DNA from: Dichetophora obliterata
Taxonomy: Eukaryota; Arthropoda; Insecta; Diptera; Sciomyzidae
NCBI GenBank assembly: GCA_963920525.1
Contig: OY986438.1
Span: forward strand, 119,577,720 to 119,641,719
Reading direction: 5' to 3'
DNA length: 64,000 bases
A program made the position numbers and the translations under genes. The notes under the pieces were generated by a model. It made no database searches, had not been told where the DNA came from, and worked only from the letters and a program-made list of their open reading frames with translations. Position 1 is the first letter of the stretch. Each line of letters opens with the position of its first letter. This document shows positions 30,837 to 42,074 of this stretch, piece by piece.

Positions 30837-30984
30837 TAACCTTAAACAAAACAAAACAAAACGAAGCAACGTAGTGTCAAAATTATTCTCTTTCACACTA
30901 GTATAAACAGTGTAAATTACAAAAGGGGATTTTCTTAATCTTGTTTGTTTTATGGTAATTGTAATAGTAGAGGATCAATTGTAA

Positions 30985-31058
30985 AGCTAATGAAAATGCT
31001 AATGGTTATGGTACTGATAATGGTAATGGTACTGGCAATGGTAATGGTAATGAATAGT
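30985..31058. repeat. Microsatellite-like GGTAATGGTAAT array
   Basis: Imperfect 6-bp repeats of (T)GGTAAT/GGTACT over about 70 bp. Confidence 0.6.
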
Positions 31059-31084
31059 AAGGAATGTTTATAAATGATAATGTT

Positions 31085-31690
31085 TTTTCCGAATTTTAAT
31101 TGATTTTATCTGAATTTCAATTGATCATATTTGAAATTTAGTTCATCTACTCTGAACAACAATGCATGTTCCTTTTTTATTTTTTATTTTATCTGAAATT
31201 TTCTTAATTTTCCTAGACTTTTTCTAAATTTCAATTGATTTGTTCTTAATATCAAATTTAACTCGTAAATTAAAATTAATCTTGTCTAACAGCCCTATTC
31301 TGGCAAAATTTTGTTTTGAAATCAAAAAATTACAACAAACCCATAGAAATTTTAAAAATACTGGGTAGCAATTGTCACTTTGCCAGAATAAGGCTGTAAA
31401 TTTCAAATAGATTTTCGGAATTTCAACTAATCTATTCTAATTTTCAAATGGAATTCAGAATTTTAATTGATATGTTTTGAAATTCAATTGATTTATTCTG
31501 AATTTAAGCTGGTTGAATTTCTGAATATCATGAATTTCAATTGATCTTTATTGAATTATTAAGTGAATTTCAATTGATCTATTCTAAATTTGAATTGATA
31601 TTTTCTGAATGACATAAATTTCAATTGATCTTTTCCAAATTACAATTGCAAATGATTCAGAATTCAGTCGATTTTAGATTGCGTATATAA
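31085..31690. repeat. Degenerate minisatellite, ~25-bp unit
   Basis: The unit CTGAATTTCAATTGATCTAT recurs many times with substitutions and length changes. It is interrupted by MITE family A copy 3. Related units in the opposite orientation lie at 26818-26875. Confidence 0.75.
31290..31396. mobile_element. MITE family A, copy 3
   Basis: 107 bp, CAGCCCTATTCTGGCAAA to TTTGCCAGAATAAGGCTG, with TAA on both sides (31287-31289, 31397-31399). Shortest and cleanest copy of the family, inserted in the minisatellite. Confidence 0.8.
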
Positions 31691-33100
31691 ACATTAAGGC
31701 GCCTCATGCTTCAGAGAAGAAAGGGGTCGGTTCCTCAAAATAATTCTTGGTTTATGTTATGATGACTCCCCAAACATTTCTACGCTAGCGATAGTCATCC
31801 GTGAGCAGGAAGTGTTTGAAATAACCTCTAAAAATTTAGTTGGTGTAATTGTTGTACACAAAAAAACTGTCACAAATAATAGGCCTGGAAAGGCTGCTCC
31901 AATCTGCATCAAAAAAAGAAAAAATTTAAATGCTTTCAATGGTATTAAAGATAATGCAGTTTTTATGCATATTTATGATATTTTTTTGTTTATTTCCATT
32001 GCGAAACTTTCAAAATTCAAATAACTTCACTATTTTTATATCTTACAATAATTTTTTCAGTAGGTGTTTATTTTATAGTTAATATTTTAGTTTTAATACT
32101 TATTAATTAAAGCATTCTAACAAGAAATCAATGCAAGCACTCAAAACCTTTCCAACGATATTTTGAATGCGAAGAATGCATTAGAAATAATTAAGTTTTT
32201 TAAGTTTCAGTTAAATTAACTAAAAAAAATCTAAAAACTCACGAAAAACAGCATTATCCTTAATACGACAATTTTGACAATTCAGACATCATAATTGAGG
32301 TTAACTTTTTTGTTAATGATATGGTATGATATAATTAAGGCTTTAATGATATATTATTAAAGATAAAACTAGTTAACAGCAAAAGGGAAAAGGTAAATCA
32401 AAGACTATTTTCTGTTTTTGTTAAAAATTTTAACCTTTTTTAAAATATACTTAAAAAACAGTTGCTGCCTCTTTTATGGGCAAATAACAAAGCTTATATC
32501 AAAATTAATTTTCGTTAGACATTAAGAAATTGTATATCGTTTGAAGGACATTTTTCTTTCTTCTATCTTACAGCTTGCAACGTTAAGCGAGATCGATATG
32601 ATTTGGTGTAGTGAAAGACGATCAAAGATCTTAAGACGATAAAAGTCAAAAATGTATCTCTTTTAACTTTTTAAACGTTCTGTAAATTTCAATTGCGCTG
32701 TTTAAGTTAAAGTTCATTTTGACGTAGAATTACGTCTTATATCGCGGTTTATTATATGGGGTATTTTTCACAAATTTTTTCAAGCAGATGTAGCGTTTTT
32801 GTTAACATTTTCAGGTTACTTACAGCCTTTAATATTCATCGTACAAATATAAAAAATATGCATAATTATCAGTTATAAGACAAATAATACGAATATCTTA
32901 CTTCTTTAATAAAGTGACAAAATAGCAAAATCTTAGAAGGAAAATCGACTTTATTTTGTTAGAAAAATCATGCATAAAATGCTTCAGTAGCTGCTCATGG
33001 TTGTTGTTTTGTCACCGCTTGTGTTGTTGTTGTTAATGAATGATACGTATGTAAAATTTACTTATACAAATACATATAAGTTGCTTTCGTTTTTTCGCTT
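31691..33100. other. AT-rich, no gene seen
   Basis: Open frames on both strands near 31757-32024 have no family resemblance. Nothing else recognised. Confidence 0.4.
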
Positions 33101-33953
33101 CCCAGTGTGCCAAACGGATCCGTTACGAATCCGTAACGAACTCACTTCTTCGTACATTTTGTCCGAAACGGATTGCGTTTCGCATCCGGAACGGATCCTT
33201 TTTCGTATGAAATTCCTCTCTCCGTTACGGACTTCAGTTACGAATCCGTTTCGGACTTCAGATACGAATCCGTTTCGGACTTCAGATACGAATCCGTTTC
33301 GGACTTCAGATACGAATCCATTTCGGTCTTCACATACGAATCCGTTTTAGACTCTTTTTTTTAAATAATGCGAACTCGCAACGGACTCGTTTTTTAAAAA
33401 TAGTTCTTATTCAAAAAGGGACAATAATGTTTATGTATGTTCAACATTTTTTTATTTTTTTGCTAATTCAGTTCTTACATTCTACATATTACATTTTAAA
33501 GAAGGAAATTTAAAATTATATCAATGTATAATAAAAATAAAAATAACAACAAAAATAAGTACACAATTGTTTTTCCTATCCCTAAGCTACTGAAAATAAA
33601 ATAAGAAATTGTAAAACAAATTTAAGACTGTCTTTTATGTTAACGTTGTGGAAATATTTTTGAAGGATTCGTAACGGGTTCGTCGAAACATAAGACTCCT
33701 CTCAAAAATACGAATTGCTTTTTTCATTTTTTCGAATCCGCCTCGGACTCAGAACGGACTTCAGGAATGAATCCGTAACGGACTTCAGTTACGAATCCGT
33801 TTCGGACTTCATATACGAATGCGTTTCAGACTCTTTTGGCGGATTCGTAACGGGTTCGTAACGGGTCCGTCGAAACATAAGAAAGCGCAGTGCGTACTGA
33901 CGGACTCGTAACGGGTTCGTTACGGATCCGCATCCGTTTTTGTGCACATTGGG
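33101..33953. mobile_element. Foldback-like element with tandem-repeat arms
   Basis: The ends CCCAGTGTGCCAAACGGATC and GGATCCGCATCCGTTTTTGT (then GCACATTGGG) are inverted repeats. Inside, both arms are made of short tandem units with TTACGAATCCGT and CGGACTTCAGATACGAATCC; five or so 24-bp units lie at 33225-33350 and more at 33740-33860. The middle is AT-rich. This arrangement is that of Foldback elements: long arms built of short repeats. The repeat array makes spurious open frames with RTSDTNPF repeats. No target duplication was resolved. Confidence 0.7.
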
Positions 33954-34905
33954 TTGTTATTGCTTTTGTTAACCCTCAGCAAGATTAATATAATAAATAA
34001 TGCAGATATATGTAGCTACAGATGCAGAATATAGCTTGAAAAAATGATATTACTATAGTATAAAAAATGTATTTCCGACGCGTTAATGTAAGAACAGTGT
34101 CCCCAATATTGAAAATATTTTTCAATGTAAGTCCTTGAATGTTTTATACTTAAGTAAGCATTTATTTATATAAAAAAAAATTAAGCCAAAAAATAAAATA
34201 AATTACTTTTTATATAAATTCATGCAAATCCGTCGATTGCGTCAAGAAACTGGAACTTACAAAATCATTGGATAAGCCATCAACATACCGATTAATGCCA
34301 ATAAACTTGCTTAAACAGCTACCACGACAATTAGATGACGATTATTTATTTGTATTAAAATGAGTTTATATGAAAATTTTTGAAGATTTATTAAAAGAAA
34401 AAATAATTTTTCTGTATAACTGTTTAAAATGGAATTCTCTTTCTACACTTACAACACTATAAAACTGTGTCTTTTTTAAATTTCCAAGATATATGATGAA
34501 AGGCCATTTTCTTATTGTAAGTATAAATTGTAAGTATAAATGTGACTAAATCGGTCAAAAAATGAAAAAATTATTATAAGATAAATCAGTTTATTAAAAA
34601 ATGCTATTAAAAAATTCTATAAAAATTCAGTACTAAATAAAAATTATAAAAATACTGTTTTCAATTTTTTAAGCTGGTATAAACTTTTTTACAGAACTTT
34701 TTGAATGAAATTGAAATTGGGAAAGAGTATTTTTTCAATTTTAATTATATTTAAAATTTTTAAACTAAACATTTTTTGTGAAAGTATGATCATTCATTTG
34801 AAAAATAAAAATAAAAGAAAATTTGTGGATTTGATTCTCGTTGAAATTTACTGATGTTTCAAAAAGCCTGAAAACAAAAGACTTATTAAAAAAGAAGAAA
34901 AAATA
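33954..34905. other. AT-rich, no gene seen
   Basis: Very A/T-rich; nothing recognised. Confidence 0.4.
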
Positions 34906-35855
34906 TACAGTGATGTGCAAAGAAATAGGGGAACCTGTATTTTATAATTTAAGCTGCATGAATTATATACAAGCTGCCCCAGATAAAGCTTTAATTCGAT
35001 CGGGTGGTGATTCTCCTTGATTAGGCGAGTATAAAACTTTATTGATGAGGATCCCCTCCCCCCTTCGGAGCTAGAAAGTAAAAACTTGAAAAAATGTGTC
35101 ATTACGTCTTATTCTAACCGATCTCCAAAGTCAATAGCATCTTGATAAGGAAACTACATGACCTTCAAAACAATGATACAAAAACCGTTTTCTAATTCTA
35201 AAACCATACTGAGAGCTAACTGTTTGACGTGTGGTAATTTAAAATGAAAAAGCAGTTGTGCTAGCATTGACTACTATGGCAAGATCAAAAACTAAGTCAA
35301 TAGAGAACTTTATCATTAAAAAAATTACTTTATAAAAATTTTCAAAAATTTTTATTATCAAAGTTGAATTCAAATTTTTTTTAGAATTTAGTTGCTCATA
35401 ACTTTATTAAATGTGACTTTATGCAAAATATTTTATAAACAACTTAATATTAATTTGATTAACTTCTCCTTAAGTTATAAACTTTGGAAATCGGATAAAA
35501 GGTACATTAAATATGGAGTAAAATATAATGACACGTATTTTCCAGTTTTTCCTTTCATTTTTTTACTTAAAATTTCATGAGGAATTACAAACCGAGGGAA
35601 TTAATGCTATATCGAGGGCATTTTGTATATAATTCATGCAGCTTTAAATACAGGGAGTTCCGTATTAAAAGGACAATCCTGCGGCAGTTGATTCCTTGGG
35701 TCAAGAAAAATAAAAAATTGTATGGCAGGGGGGTCCAACTCCCCCCTGTTCGGATTTATAAGGGAAAGTTTACATAATACACTCAAAAAAATTTAATCAG
35801 CTCTACGCTTATAACTTTCAAATTAGTGGAACTAGAAAAAAGTTAAGTTAGATGC

Positions 35856-35977
35856 ATTGACTGCTTGGCCAGCGAGATCTCCAGATCTAACACCGTTTGA
35901 CTTTTATTTCTAGGGTGCAACGAAGGATTTTGTTTATTCCAAAGAAATAAGCACCACTGAAGAGCTGATGGAACGAA
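35856..35977 (+). pseudogene. DDE transposase fragment (mariner superfamily, rosa-like)
   Basis: The frame from about 35856 reads LTAWPARSPDLTPFDFYF, then a TAG, then GATKDFVYSKEISTTEELME. This is the third-Asp region (SPDLTPFDF) and following segment of a DD41D-type mariner transposase, similar to 2067-2447. It is cut at about 35977 by a LINE. A matching C-terminus, GHFEQLL plus stop, resumes on the far side at 37858-37881 and is repeated at 38501-38524. Everything before the third Asp is missing. Confidence 0.65.
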
Positions 35978-37857
35978 TTAATTTGTATTTGTATTTGTAT
36001 TTATTTAGTTACAATATGTTGACATTTAAGACTTAGTCTTTTACATGCCTCATTTATAGCATACATAACAACTTATAAGATTAAAATATTTTGTGAATTA
36101 TTTTACATTAGAAAGACAAAATATAGAATTATAAAAAATACAGAATTATTTAAACAAATATTAATATCAAATTAAAATTTTACATTAGAAAGACAAAACA
36201 TAGAATTATAAAAAATACAGAATTATTTAAACAAATATTAATATCAAATTAAAATCAAATTTTAACATATATTTGTTTTTGAACAAGAAAAATATTAATT
36301 TTAAATATATATTGAGATATTAAATATAAATATTTTAAATCAGTTTATAAAATAAAATTTAAGAGAAAAAAAATTAGTTGATAAACAGAGTTAAGATTTA
36401 AGAACTGAAAGGAAAATTTAAGGAAAACAGATAGAAAAAGAGAGTTAAGAGAAGTGCTCGAAAATTAAATGCTTAAAGTACCTACTATTGGAAACATTTT
36501 TAATGCTGTTTGGCAGTGAGTTCCATAGTCTTATTGCACTAACGAAAAACAATATACTTGAGTTAAGAAAATTAAACTTAGGAATAATTAGGTTCATGCT
36601 TTGACTTGATCTACAAAATTTAAGCTTCTCAAAATGATAGTCTGGGCATCGCGAGGTGATGATCCTATGCAGGAAAATGCAGTTTCTTGCCTCAAGATAG
36701 TTGGTTAAGCTACGGCCTAATAACTGATAAGTAAAGCGTGAAATGTGATCAGACGTTTTAATTCCGTAAACGTAGCGTGCAGTGTTATTAAAAGCAACTT
36801 GTAGTTTTTGCAAAGATCTCGAGTACATTTTGCTATAGACAACTTCCGCGTATGTAATAATTGGCAGTAATAGCGTTGATACTAGTTTTTTTCTGATGTT
36901 AACAGGTACAAAATCTGCAGTCACTCGGAGATTTCTTAAGATATAGTAAATTTTACTGACGCAGGAGTTAACATGGTCATCGCAAGACAGAGAAGAATTT
37001 ATTTTATAACCAAGATTTGTGGCCTTACATACGAATTTTAGCTGCACGTTACTAAGGAAAATCGGTGAAATATCTAGATTTTCAAATGCAGTCTTTGAAA
37101 CCGGTAGGACATACGGTTTGAGCGGGTTTAGCATCAGTTTATTAAGATTCGCCCATTCTGCCACTATTTTTAAATCTTCATTAACTTTTTCAATTAAATC
37201 TTCAACTAGTCCAAGTGGCCTAGACAAATACAGTTGTAAGTCGTCAGCATACGCATGCATGGTTACATGATTGCATTTACTGAAGATATCACTTATAAAC
37301 ATGGTGAAAAGAAGTTGGCCAAGAACAGAGCCTTGTGGGACTCCACTCGTGGTTCTTTTGTAAAGCGAGAAATTGTTCCCTACCCTGACTCTTTGAGACC
37401 TGCCATCCAAGTAGCTATGCAAAAACCGAACAGAAGCATTGGAAAATCCGAAGTAAATATTAAGTTTTTTACAGAGTAAAGTATGGTCTACAGTATCAAA
37501 CGCTTTAGAAAAGTCTAATAGACAAAGCAAACTCAGATGACCCCTATCATATGGCAATCTTATATCATCTAGAATGTTTACTAAAGCAGAGGAGCAGCTA
37601 TGTCCGGGCCGAAAGCCTGACTGCAGCTTAGACATCAGGCCAAAAGTAGTTACATGACGAGAAATTTGTTCAGCCATGAGAGATTCACATACTTTAGAAA
37701 CTGAAGACAATAGGCTAATCGGTCGAAAATCGGATGGTTCCGAAGCATTTGATTTTTTTGCAATGTTGCGGTAACTTATATAAGGGAAACATTGCCCCAG
37801 CTTGATGTATGGGAAAATATTAAAAAGAGATCTTATACATGCATTCGTGCTAATGAA
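35978..37857 (-). mobile_element. CR1-like LINE, 5' truncated
   Basis: Minus-strand LINE with reverse transcriptase. Its 3' end is a run of ACAAAT/AAATAC hexamers (35978-36002). The 5' end stops abruptly at 37857 against the transposase C-terminus. It carries no endonuclease. A direct duplication of about 60 bp with AGAAAGACAAAATATAGAAT is found near 36110-36240 in its 3' untranslated part. Confidence 0.7.
36445..37857 (-). pseudogene. LINE reverse transcriptase (CR1/L2 group)
   Basis: An open frame of about 470 codons on the minus strand. Motifs in order: SDFRPISLLS, LQSGFRPGHSC, FSKAFDTVDH, SGVPQGSVLG, HAYADDLQLY (catalytic YADD), then the thumb and a C-terminal tail with FVSAIRLWNSLP. That tail is shared by the CR1/L2/Rex-type clades, hence the group name. 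The endonuclease and the first part of the reverse transcriptase are missing (5' truncation), and the start near SDFRP is scrambled. No internal stop was found over the remaining length, which suggests a fairly recent insertion. Dead on arrival because truncated. Confidence 0.85.
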
Positions 37858-39140
37858 GGGCATTTTGAGCAATTATTATGAATTTAAAAATTTTTTAATC
37901 GTTGTTTTTTAATTAATGCTATCAGAAAATTATAAATTTCTGGTTAGTTATTAACTACACGTAAGAACATATAACGAGAGCTTTGAAAACAATACTTAGG
38001 AGGTTCAAACTGCATTATAAGAAAAAATAAAATATTAGACGAAAAAAATATTAGTGAAAATCGAATTTGAAAGAAAAAAATATTTTTTAATATCAATTTT
38101 TTTATAAAAAAATTATTTAAAGTGTTTTGACAGAATAAAATTTACAAAGTGCAACAAATCTTAGTTTGTTTTATATTTACGTTTCCAAAATGGTCCTTAA
38201 CTTTTTTCTAGTATCACTAATTTTAAAGTTATAAGCACAGAGCTGATTAAATCTTTTTAAGTGATTTTAAGTAAACTTTTACTTATAACTCTGAACAGGG
38301 GGTTGATAGACCCCCCTGCCATATGATTTTTTTTCTTTTTCTTGACCCAAGGAACACCCTGTTAAAAAAATACAGGTGTCCCTATTTTGTGCACATCACT
38401 GTATAACTTGAGATACACAATTTCTACAGGTCGGTTGAAAATTAATGATAGGTATAAGGAAAAAACTAAAAAAGCGCAAGAAATCTGTTTATTTAGTTTA
38501 GGGCATTTTGAGCAATTATTATGAATTTAAAAATATTTTAATCGTTGTTTTTAAATTAATGCTATCAGAAAATTATAAATTTCTGGTTAGTTATTAACTA
38601 CACGTAAGAACATATAACGAGAGCTTTGAAAACAATACATAGGAGGTTCAAACTGCATTATTAGAATAAATAAAATATTAGACGAAAAAAATATTAGTGA
38701 AAATCGAATTTGAAAGAAAAAAATATTTTTTAATATCAATTTTTTTATAAAAAAATTATTTGAAGTGTTTTGACAGAATAAAACTTACAAAGTGCAACAA
38801 ATCTTAGTTTGTTTTTTATTTACGTTTCCAAAATGGTCCTTAACTTTTTTCTAGTTCCACTAATTTTAAAGTTATAAGCGCAGAGCTGATTAAATCTTTT
38901 TAAGTGATTTTAAGTAAACTTTTACTTATAACTCTGAACAGGGGGTTGATAGACCCCCCTGCCATATGATTTTTTTTCTTTTTCTTGACCCAAGGAACAC
39001 CCTGTTAAAAAAATACAGGTGTCCCTATTTTGTGCACATCACTGTATAACTTGAGATACACAATTTCTACAGGTCGGTTGAAAATTAATGATAGGTATAA
39101 GGAAAAAACTAAAAAAGCGCAAGAAATCTGTTTATTTAGT
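37858..39140. repeat. Tandem duplication, 643-bp unit, two copies
   Basis: Copy 1 is 37858-38500 and copy 2 is 38501-39140. Each starts GGGCATTTTGAGCAATTATT (the transposase C-terminus) and runs through the terminal CAGTGATGTGC-type end to TTTATTTAGT. They differ at few positions (for example TTATATTT versus TTTTATTT near 38170/38815). The left border of copy 1 coincides exactly with the LINE junction. Confidence 0.9.
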
Positions 39141-39141
39141 A

Positions 39142-39303
39142 CACCTAATCCTGTTTTTGCACGGTACATACGTTCCAGAAAATATCGTGTAAAAAAAAAT
39201 CAAAACGTGTAAATAACGTGTAAAAACAGGATAAGTTTATTTCTGTCGACCGTGTTATTTCAAAATCGTGTAAAAAAAGACCGTGCAAAAACAGGATTAG
39301 GTG
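39142..39303. mobile_element. 162-bp palindromic MITE, TA-flanked
   Basis: Perfect 24-bp inverted ends, beginning CACCTAATCCTGTTTTTGCA at 39142 and complementary at 39280-39303, with TA at 39140-39141 and 39304-39305. Inside are several more GTGTAAAAA motifs. Tc1/mariner-type target site. Confidence 0.85.
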
Positions 39304-39305
39304 TA

Positions 39306-40100
39306 TTTCTAAAAAACAATTCCTAAGAAAAAGCATATGCTTAATATATTTTGAAATTTATGCTCCAAAATACATATAAAAAATTTATGAGAAATCATAT
39401 TCCGTTATAAGTACCCGATTTGTGAACTGTTGTTATATATTAAAATAATCTAAACCCTGACCAACTAGTTGAGTAAATTAAAATAAAAAATATTTGTATA
39501 AATTAAATGAAAAATTAAATAAAGAAATACTGATTTACTTGCGTCAATCATATTGTTTATTTCAGAAAAGTTACGTATTAATTTCATAACAAAATAAACC
39601 AAACTATTCGCACAAAGATGGAAGCGTAAAGATGGTAAAATATTCATTAGAAAGATTTCTATGAAAAGTAAACATACAACTTTGGCACAAAAATGTGTAT
39701 TTTTCGACATAAGTTTCTGTTCCCTAACAATAAATAACTTCAATTTTATTGAACATTTTTTTTTATCAAGCCATATATAAATAAGCTGAGATCTGATTTT
39801 ATTGTTTGACACTTGCAGCTAACTGTTTAACATGTTCTTAAAACGGGCAGTTTTCTGTTTTCTTTTTGATGGTGACGTACTACTAACTTTGAGGTGCAAA
39901 AGATTCTGCAACAGCAGTAAAAAAAATCTGTAATTCAAACGATCATATTAGATAAATAAAACTAGCATGAGAAACAGAAAAAGATTTAAGCTGTTAACAA
40001 TACAAAAATAGTAGAGAAACAAAAAACATATTCAACAAAAAATCTGTTAATTGCAACAAACAGAGCAAATAACAGGAAGTTTTTATGTACGAGCGACTTT
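39306..40100. other. AT-rich, no gene seen
   Basis: Nothing recognised apart from A/T-rich open frames expected by chance. Confidence 0.4.
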
Positions 40101-40345
40101 TTAATGTTAGTTATTATAAGTGATGTTGCTGTCTATGATGCAGTTGTTGTTTTTGGTGTTGTTGTTGTTGATGTTGCTCTGATTGCTGCAACAAATAATG
40201 CTGTTGCTGCTGCTGCTACTGTTGCAGTGAAGGTACAAAATTATATACTAAGCAGCACAAACAACAATTTAGCCAATTGTAAAAAGCACAGAACATGTAT
40301 TAAAAAAACTATAACAGCTACAACAATAAAACAACAACAAAACAA
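40101..40345. repeat. GTT/GCT trinucleotide-rich stretch
   Basis: Imperfect GTTGTTGTT and GCTGCTGCT runs, then CAACAACAA. They open an 84-codon frame rich in Val/Ala that I take to be a repeat artefact. Common in fly introns. Confidence 0.5.
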
Positions 40346-40404
40346 AGCTACAAATTAAGTTAAGAATGACTGCAAGAATAAAAGCTGCAGATAGACAAGT
40401 TCTG

Positions 40405-40446
40405 AGCATGTGAGTTAGTGTGTGTGTGTGCGCATGTGTGTGAGTA
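40405..40446. repeat. GT microsatellite
   Basis: GTTAGTGTGTGTGTGTGCGC and following GTGT run. Confidence 0.7.
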
Positions 40447-40450
40447 AGTA

Positions 40451-41154
40451 CGCGTTTGTGGTATTGTGCAAAAGAACAGATTCTTAACAGCGGTAACAAC
40501 AACAAGAAGTGCTTCAACAACCTGTTTCATGTCATGTTCTGTTGCTTGTTGTTCTCTCTTTTTGTTGTTGCTGTTTTTGAAGGTCATGCAAAAATTTTGT
40601 AAGCATGTATTAAGCGTTTTTTCAAGCTTCTTAAAAAAAAAATTCTTTTAGAATTTTACGAAACAGAGGTGTAGTGCGAAGGAATTTATTTAAAGCCTAG
40701 GGTAGTAGATGGAGTTTTTACAAACTATATCTTTTTTTATGATAATTCTATGAGTAGAGAAAAAACCTCTCTAGAGAGATGTACACATAATTAAAAAATA
40801 GGCGGAGATTGTTAAATGTGAAGTTGGCTCCGCAAAATATATATTTGAGAAACTTGAAAATTGTGCTGTGTTGTGCTCAAGTTGCTCAGCATTGTGCCGT
40901 AGAGAGATGTTCATTTATTTATTTATTTAGGTATTTCGTTGTCTAATACAAAAAATATAATAATCTTGTTGTAGCATTTGTAATAATATATGTTATATTA
41001 TTACTAAATATTAATTAGTAAGATATGAGATAGCTTTATTTTCTTTTTGAAACTCGGAAAGAATGTTTACAAGCCAACAATTTTAATACTATGTTGAGCA
41101 GTATTTCGTTCATTGTCCTGCAAATTTAAAAATTTACTGCATCTTTATGTAAAA
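40451..41154. other. No gene seen
   Basis: AT-rich with TTTATTTATTTATTTAGG near 40912; nothing else recognised. Confidence 0.4.
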
Positions 41155-41264
41155 CGAATCGAAGGCTGAACGTTGTGAGAGTAACGAGCAGCAATACTTT
41201 TTGATATTGAAAAATGTATTGCTTACCGTGCCTCGCACCACGTTCAGCCTTCGTTTCGTTATAC
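41155..41264. repeat. Inverted repeat of ~27 bp
   Basis: AACGAATCGAAGGCTGAACG at 41154 faces its near-complement CGTTCAGCCTTCGTTTCGTT at 41244-41263. It lies at the left edge of the copia-like remnant and may be the ends of a short palindromic insertion. Confidence 0.5.
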
Positions 41265-42074
41265 ATAATGATGCTGTTAATGTCTATTGTGATTCATCGA
41301 AATCTATATGGGCGTTGAACAAGGAACCGTGGCACCATCCATACAACTCAAAATTTCGATATCGGATGGCTTTGGAATTATAGATTGCACAGCTTTGGAA
41401 CTCGGCCTCAATTTACACGAGCCGTTCAACTGGGGCGTTCCATTTTATGTGTGATGGACAAGAGGCGTGGTTATTTTCAACACCCCAAATTTTCGATACA
41501 CATGACGTGCTCAGCTGTCGCAATAACATCGTCTTCAGCATTGCTTACCTTGCATTCCTTGTTGCTGAACAATACTTGATGACCTTTGTAGGCAATTTTT
41601 TAAAACCGATATTAAATTTGTGCATAGATCAGGTGCATGTAGGACATACAAACAGTTCGATTGCACCCATTTCATTTTTGTTAGTGCGAAGTTTCATTTC
41701 AATATTGCCAACTCCTTCCATGCACTCCCGCTTGAATTATTCGCGATGATCACCACTATTTTGTTAGGCTTCATCTTGCTAGAAAATTGATTGCTGTCCG
41801 AGCAAATGTGTGCGGATGCACCGGAGTCAAAATACCAGTCTTATTGCTTGTTTGCTTGATTGCTGCAGCCGCAAACGATCCCAGCATTACTTGACCAATC
41901 TTTTTTTTTTGTTTTGTCAATTTCCTTGCAAGACAATTTGCTGCAAAGTGCCCGAAACCTAGGCAGTTGTACCATTTTCGTCTCTTACTCCTTTTTTGAT
42001 ACTTCTTTGACTTTTGGTGTCCAGTAAAGGCTGTTTCATCACTCGTTGCCTCATTTTTCACGTCTTGTAGAAGC
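41265..42074 (-). pseudogene. Copia-like gag zinc knuckle and protease remnant
   Basis: On the minus strand, 42061-41771 encodes KRRKWYNCLGFGHFAANC, a retroviral-type CCHC knuckle as at the end of copia Gag (spaced C-X2-C in the parent family; the second Cys position here is changed). After a frame change comes a region near 41830-41790 resembling the copia protease start (DSGAS-type), then downstream Pol-like text with many stops and frame changes down to about 41270. Reverse transcriptase and LTRs were not found. It continues at 43055 beyond an inserted element. Dead remnant. Confidence 0.6.

Larger units (their letters stand above)
34908..38401 (+). mobile_element. Composite TIR transposon cluster (Tc1/mariner-type ends)
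   Basis: CAGTGATGTGCA at 34908, preceded by TA, and TGCACATCACTG at 38401, followed by TA, are inverted ends. At least two related pieces are merged. 34908-35660 has its own inner inverted repeat (34937-34975 versus 35628-35660). 35690-35852 is an inverted copy of 38200-38350 (both carry a GGCAGGGGGGTC-like block and CCTTGGGTCAAG). Between lie a transposase remnant and a LINE insertion. The outer right end is repeated in the tandem copy, ending at 39044. Confidence 0.6.

Noticed and set aside
32997..33364. Overlapping frames with RTSDTNPF-type repeats
   Set aside because: They arise from a 24-bp tandem array in a foldback element: a repeat length divisible by three keeps frames open without selection.
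33101..33953. CRISPR-like array
   Set aside because: Regular short repeats but no unique spacers; eukaryotic context and inverted arms fit a foldback element.
35040..35770. G-quadruplex or regulatory role for the GGGGGG/CCCCCC blocks
   Set aside because: The blocks are paired inverted parts of the transposon ends; four separate G runs are not present on one strand.
40104..40358. 84-codon Val/Ala-rich frame
   Set aside because: A product of GTT/GCT trinucleotide runs; no start context or downstream exon signal.
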